Shown here piece after piece: positions 61,186 through 64,000 of a stretch of DNA of 64,000 bases. Origin of the DNA: Chryseosolibacter sp964438975. GTDB taxonomy: Bacteria; Bacteroidota; Bacteroidia; Cytophagales; Cyclobacteriaceae. How positions within the stretch are numbered: position 1 is the first letter of the stretch; the number at the start of each line of letters is the position of its first letter. The notes beneath the pieces are model-generated. The model was not told where the DNA came from and made no database searches. It saw nothing but the letters and a program-made list of their open reading frames with translations. A program made the translations under genes and the position numbers. The stretch is from positions 186,001 through 250,000 of the forward strand of contig CAYTMU010000001.1 of the NCBI GenBank assembly GCA_964438975.1, given 5' to 3'.

Positions 61186-61744
61186 TAACGCACACAAGCT
61201 TAACGAGATCAGGTCCGCAGTCGGGCCTGATCTTCGCATTTTGAGCCTCGGCGATATCAATTGTCGTGAAGAGCTCCCGGAAGACATGGACACGCTCGAA
61301 GGCAACTCACTGCAAAAGGCAGCCTATGTCTTCGAAAAGTATCATGTTGCCTGCGTCGCGGATGACACCGGCCTGGAGGTGGAGGCATTAGGCGGCGCGC
61401 CTGGTGTCCGCTCGGCACGTTACGCAGGTGAGCAGCGGGACAGCGATGACAATATCGACCTGCTACTGGCCAATATGAAAGGAATCACCAACAGGAAGGC
61501 GCGGTTCCGGACCGTCTTTACACTATTGGGTATGGGCGAACCACAAACGTTCATAGGAACCATTTCCGGCATCATCCTCGAAGAGCGGCAGGGTACCGGC
61601 GGTTTTGGCTACGACCCCGTTTTTTTACCAGAAGGCTTTTCTAGGAGTCTGGCGGAAATGACGCTTGCGGAAAAGAATCAGATCAGCCATCGCGGACAGG
61701 CCGTCAGGCAGCTGGTAGCCTATTTGAAAAGTGTCGGTGCCTGA
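61166..61744 (+). CDS. rdgB: XTP/dITP diphosphatase (RdgB/HAM1)
   Basis: Removes non-canonical purine nucleotides (XTP, dITP) from the pool. The 192-residue product begins VVIASNNAHKLNEIRSAVG and has VADDTGLEVEALGGAPGVRS, GGFGYDPVFLPEG and EKNQISHRGQAVRQL, all family blocks. The start is GTG at 61166; two following GTG/GTA codons leave some doubt, but no ATG is available. It overlaps the upstream FKBP gene. Confidence 0.95.
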   Translation: MVVIASNNAHKLNEIRSAVGPDLRILSLGDINCREELPEDMDTLEGNSLQKAAYVFEKYHVACVADDTGLEVEALGGAPGVRSARYAGEQRDSDDNIDLLLANMKGITNRKARFRTVFTLLGMGEPQTFIGTISGIILEERQGTGGFGYDPVFLPEGFSRSLAEMTLAEKNQISHRGQAVRQLVAYLKSVGA

Positions 61745-61786
61745 ATCAATCCTGGGAACCCGGTTGTTTGGAAAATAGCTTTTGCA

Positions 61787-61794
61787 TAGCTTTG
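61787..61794 (+). promoter_or_regulatory. -7 box upstream of a small membrane-protein gene
   Basis: TAGCTTTG, 10 bp before the ATG at 61804, with TTG (61764-61766) 20 bp upstream. The leader would be almost absent. Confidence 0.55.
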
Positions 61795-61803
61795 TGTTCT
61801 ATA

Positions 61804-62151
61804 ATGAAGAAAGAGAAGCTACGTACGACCACAATCATCCTGGGAAGCATCCTGGCAGTGGCCATCATGTTCTCTCAATATCTCACACCCGAACTCGGCG
61901 CTACCGTCGAAAAGACAAAAACAGAACAGTCTGCAGATACGGGTAGTGAGGAACAGCGCGCATTTATTTCACTTCCAACATTCTCGCTGCCCATACCGGT
62001 CAGCGTACAAGCAAACCTTGGTGCGCACTACCTTTTCGAGATCCTGCTGGAAGAAGATGTTGACCAGGAATTCGTCCAAAAAGACGTTTCATTCACCAGT
62101 CGCTTCTTTCATACAATGTTTCGGACGATCATTTCTCCAAACGCACCCTGA
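61804..62151 (+). CDS. Unknown protein with N-terminal membrane anchor
   Basis: 115 residues. MKKEKLRTTTIILGSILAVA begins one hydrophobic segment (about 9-26), followed by an acidic/Thr-rich linker with EKTKTEQSADTGSEE and a polar part that includes SRFFHTMFRTII near the end. It is probably anchored with its main part outside the cytoplasm. No family is recognised. The frame is open 12 codons upstream, but the promoter lies there. secD follows 90 bp downstream; a link to secretion is only a guess. Confidence 0.6.
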   Translation: MKKEKLRTTTIILGSILAVAIMFSQYLTPELGATVEKTKTEQSADTGSEEQRAFISLPTFSLPIPVSVQANLGAHYLFEILLEEDVDQEFVQKDVSFTSRFFHTMFRTIISPNAP

Positions 62152-62241
62152 TCTTATTGCTACCTTATCTGTCGTGACCGGCTTCGTCGGCCAGGACTCC
62201 TTCTATTCTTTCGATTTTTTCTAACACACTTCTAAATAACC

Positions 62242-64000
62242 ATGAGAAATAAAGGTTTTGTAACGGTGCTCACCATAATTGTGACGCTACTGTGCCTGTA
62301 TTACCTGTCGTTCACGTTCATTTCCCGCAATGTGCAGAAAGACGCCACTGCCTACGCGACAGACGCCGAGGGCAACGTTGATATACCAAAAAAGCAACAG
62401 TATCTGGATTCCGTCTGGAATAAACCTGTTTACAATTTCCTCGGGCTTAAAGAATTTACCTACAAAGAAGTAAAGGAGAGCGAGATCAGTCTTGGACTCG
62501 ACCTGCAAGGGGGTATGCACGTCACCCTGGAAGTATCGCCAATAGATATCATCCAGGCGATGAGTGGCGACAGCCAGGATTCGTCTTTCCTGAACTCCCT
62601 TGAAAAAGCGCGCGTACAGCACCAGAGCTCACAGCGAAGCTTTAGCAGTTTGTTCTTTCAGGCATATCGCCAAAGCAACCCTGACAAGACACTGGCGCCT
62701 TTGTTTGCAAATGCCTCAACCGTTGGCAAGATCAGTCTTAACGATTCCGATGAGAAAGTTATCAGCATCATAGACACGGAAATCGAAAGTGCTATCGATC
62801 GCTCACTGACAATCCTGACAAACCGTATCGACCAGTTTGGTACTTCCCAGCCGAATATCCAGCGCCTGGGAACTGGCCGGATCCAAGTTGAGATCCCAGG
62901 CGCAGAGAACCCAGCCCGTGTTCGCAAATTACTACAGGGTGTGGCCAAGTTGGAATTCTGGGACGTCGTCGAAGCGCAGGATATCCAACCCGCCCTGATG
63001 ACCGTCAATGAGTTTCTTGTAAACGAACAAAAAGCAAAGCGCCGGGATACTGTTAAGCCGGCACAACCGGAGGAATCATTGGAGGAAGCGCTGGGTGAAA
63101 ACGAACCCAAGGCCGATTCACTCTCAGACCTGGAAAGGACATTGGAATCCGCAGCTGACAGTGCCATCCAAGGTCTGGACTCTCTGCAAAATTTGAACAT
63201 CTCGCCGATCTACTCCCTCAGCAGTCCACAAGGGTCATTCCGGTATTCGCTGACAGATACAGCTGCAATCAACAAAATCTTCAATCGCCCCGAAGTTCGG
63301 AATCGGTTACCGAGAAATGTTGGCGTATTCTGGGGACATAAACCCGAACGGTTCAACCCCCGTGACATGAGTGAAGACCCAACGTTAGCACTATACTTCC
63401 TCGATCTCGGAAGGAACCGGAAGGCCAAGCTGACCGGTGAAGCGATCGTCAACGCACGCAAAGACCTTGATCAGCAAGCGCAACCTGCTGTAAGCATGAC
63501 GATGAATGCGACCGGAACGCGCATCTGGGCAAAGTGGACAGCCGAAGCTGCAACCCGAAACTCACGCATCGCCATCATGCTGGATGACCTAGTCTTCTCA
63601 GCACCATCCGTCAGAAGCGAGATACCGAATGGCAACTCTATTATCGAGGGTAACTTCACTAATGAAGAAGCGCAGGATCTTGCGAATATTCTGAAAGCCG
63701 GCTCGCTTCCCGCCCCTATCATAATTGTAGAGGAGACAGTAGTTGGTCCGACCCTCGGAGCAGAGTCGATCCAGAACGGACTTATTTCAATTGTTGTAGG
63801 CTTCCTGGTGATCATCATGTTCGTCGTCGCGACATATAACTCAGCAGGTTGGGTAGCTGACGCAGCGGTTGTTCTAAACCTGTTCTTTCTGCTCGGTGTA
63901 CTCGCGTCGTTGAATGCGTCGCTGACCTTACCAGGTATCGCGGGTATCCTATTATCGCTGGCTATCGCCGTCGATGCGAACGTTCTTATTAACGAGCGTG
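62242..64000 (+). CDS. secD: Protein translocase subunit SecD, probably SecDF fusion, 5' part
   Basis: SecDF uses the proton-motive force to pull proteins out of the Sec channel. The frame starts at ATG 62242 and runs past the window end (586 codons seen). It has an N-terminal helix (TVLTIIVTLLCLYYLSF), SLGLDLQGGMHVTLEVSP (D1 motif), a large periplasmic domain with RSLTILTNRIDQFGTSQPNI and the beginning of the SecD transmembrane domain (GPTLGAESIQNGLISIVVGF and AIAVDANVLINER at the end). Bacteroidota usually carry one SecDF fusion of about 1000 residues; the downstream sequence needed to tell is missing. Confidence 0.96.
   Translation, partial: MRNKGFVTVLTIIVTLLCLYYLSFTFISRNVQKDATAYATDAEGNVDIPKKQQYLDSVWNKPVYNFLGLKEFTYKEVKESEISLGLDLQGGMHVTLEVSPIDIIQAMSGDSQDSSFLNSLEKARVQHQSSQRSFSSLFFQAYRQSNPDKTLAPLFANASTVGKISLNDSDEKVISIIDTEIESAIDRSLTILTNRIDQFGTSQPNIQRLGTGRIQVEIPGAENPARVRKLLQGVAKLEFWDVVEAQDIQPALMTVNEFLVNEQKAKRRDTVKPAQPEESLEEALGENEPKADSLSDLERTLESAADSAIQGLDSLQNLNISPIYSLSSPQGSFRYSLTDTAAINKIFNRPEVRNRLPRNVGVFWGHKPERFNPRDMSEDPTLALYFLDLGRNRKAKLTGEAIVNARKDLDQQAQPAVSMTMNATGTRIWAKWTAEAATRNSRIAIMLDDLVFSAPSVRSEIPNGNSIIEGNFTNEEAQDLANILKAGSLPAPIIIVEETVVGPTLGAESIQNGLISIVVGFLVIIMFVVATYNSAGWVADAAVVLNLFFLLGVLASLNASLTLPGIAGILLSLAIAVDANVLINER

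Overview
The window is ordinary chromosomal DNA of a member of the Bacteroidota, most likely of the Cytophagales/Cytophagia branch. The evidence is: many promoters of the Bacteroidota type (TAnnTTTG at -7, TTTG-like at -33, usually 19 bp apart); an atpDC pair standing apart from other ATP synthase genes; an AccD without zinc cysteines; a DnaJ with only two CxxCxGxG repeats; an LptC / CorC-like / PpiD cluster; a SecD start likely to belong to a SecDF fusion; and proteins of families largely confined to this phylum (DUF6787, DUF4105, stand-alone FtsX-type permeases). Base composition is near 50% G+C and looks even throughout. Genes are dense and lie on both strands. I see no rRNA, tRNA, CRISPR array, insertion sequence, prophage or integrase.

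Layout. 0-2 kb: end of obgE, then grpE-dnaJ. 2-6.6 kb: a secreted beta-structured protein, a NatAB-type ABC exporter and an orphan histidine kinase. 6.7-8.6 kb: atpDC with a two-way terminator. 8.6-11.9 kb (minus): prfC, a pseudouridine synthase and two small envelope proteins. 12-16.5 kb: aldo/keto reductase, dnaK and lysC. 16.5-24 kb: anmK (minus), then coaX, an outer-membrane protein, lptC, a 53-residue membrane protein, a CNNM/CorC protein and ppiD. 24-28.6 kb: DUF493, phhB-rsmI, an inositol-phosphatase family protein, a Cys-tailed small membrane protein, and divergent radical SAM and DUF4105 genes. 28.6-34.4 kb (minus): sucA-odhB-lpdA, the whole 2-oxoglutarate dehydrogenase complex. 34.4-39 kb: rpsP-rimM-trmD-rplS, class I aldolase and accD. 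39-43.5 kb: a large FtsX-type permease, then hemE and rplU-rpmA (minus). 43.5-47.4 kb: a 408-bp regulatory gap and nrdB-nrdA. 47.5-54 kb: a CheY-like protein, an SGNH-SGNH-MBOAT surface-acylation operon (minus) and acs (minus). 54-64 kb: a methyltransferase, a ZIP transporter with apbE, ruvB, ndk, a DHH phosphoesterase, two FKBP lipoproteins, rdgB, an unknown membrane-anchored protein and the start of secD/secDF.

No clearly new multi-gene system stands out. The most interesting signals are regulatory. (1) Three DnaA-box-like 9-mers sit at exact 11-bp spacing upstream of nrdB, and a perfect TTATCCACA lies between nrdB and nrdA. (2) Sigma-54-type -24/-12 elements precede the FtsX-type permease and dnaK, and a 21-bp palindrome that also has GG-N10-GC spacing precedes grpE. 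(3) The best lptC start codon lies inside the 3' arm of a terminator hairpin. Protein-level oddities are the loss of zinc ligands in DnaJ and AccD, a long acidic tail on ribosomal protein bS16, two lipoyl domains in OdhB, and a methyltransferase whose glycine-rich SAM loop has become Ser-Ala-Ser. Domain assignments come from reading motifs, not from database searches.
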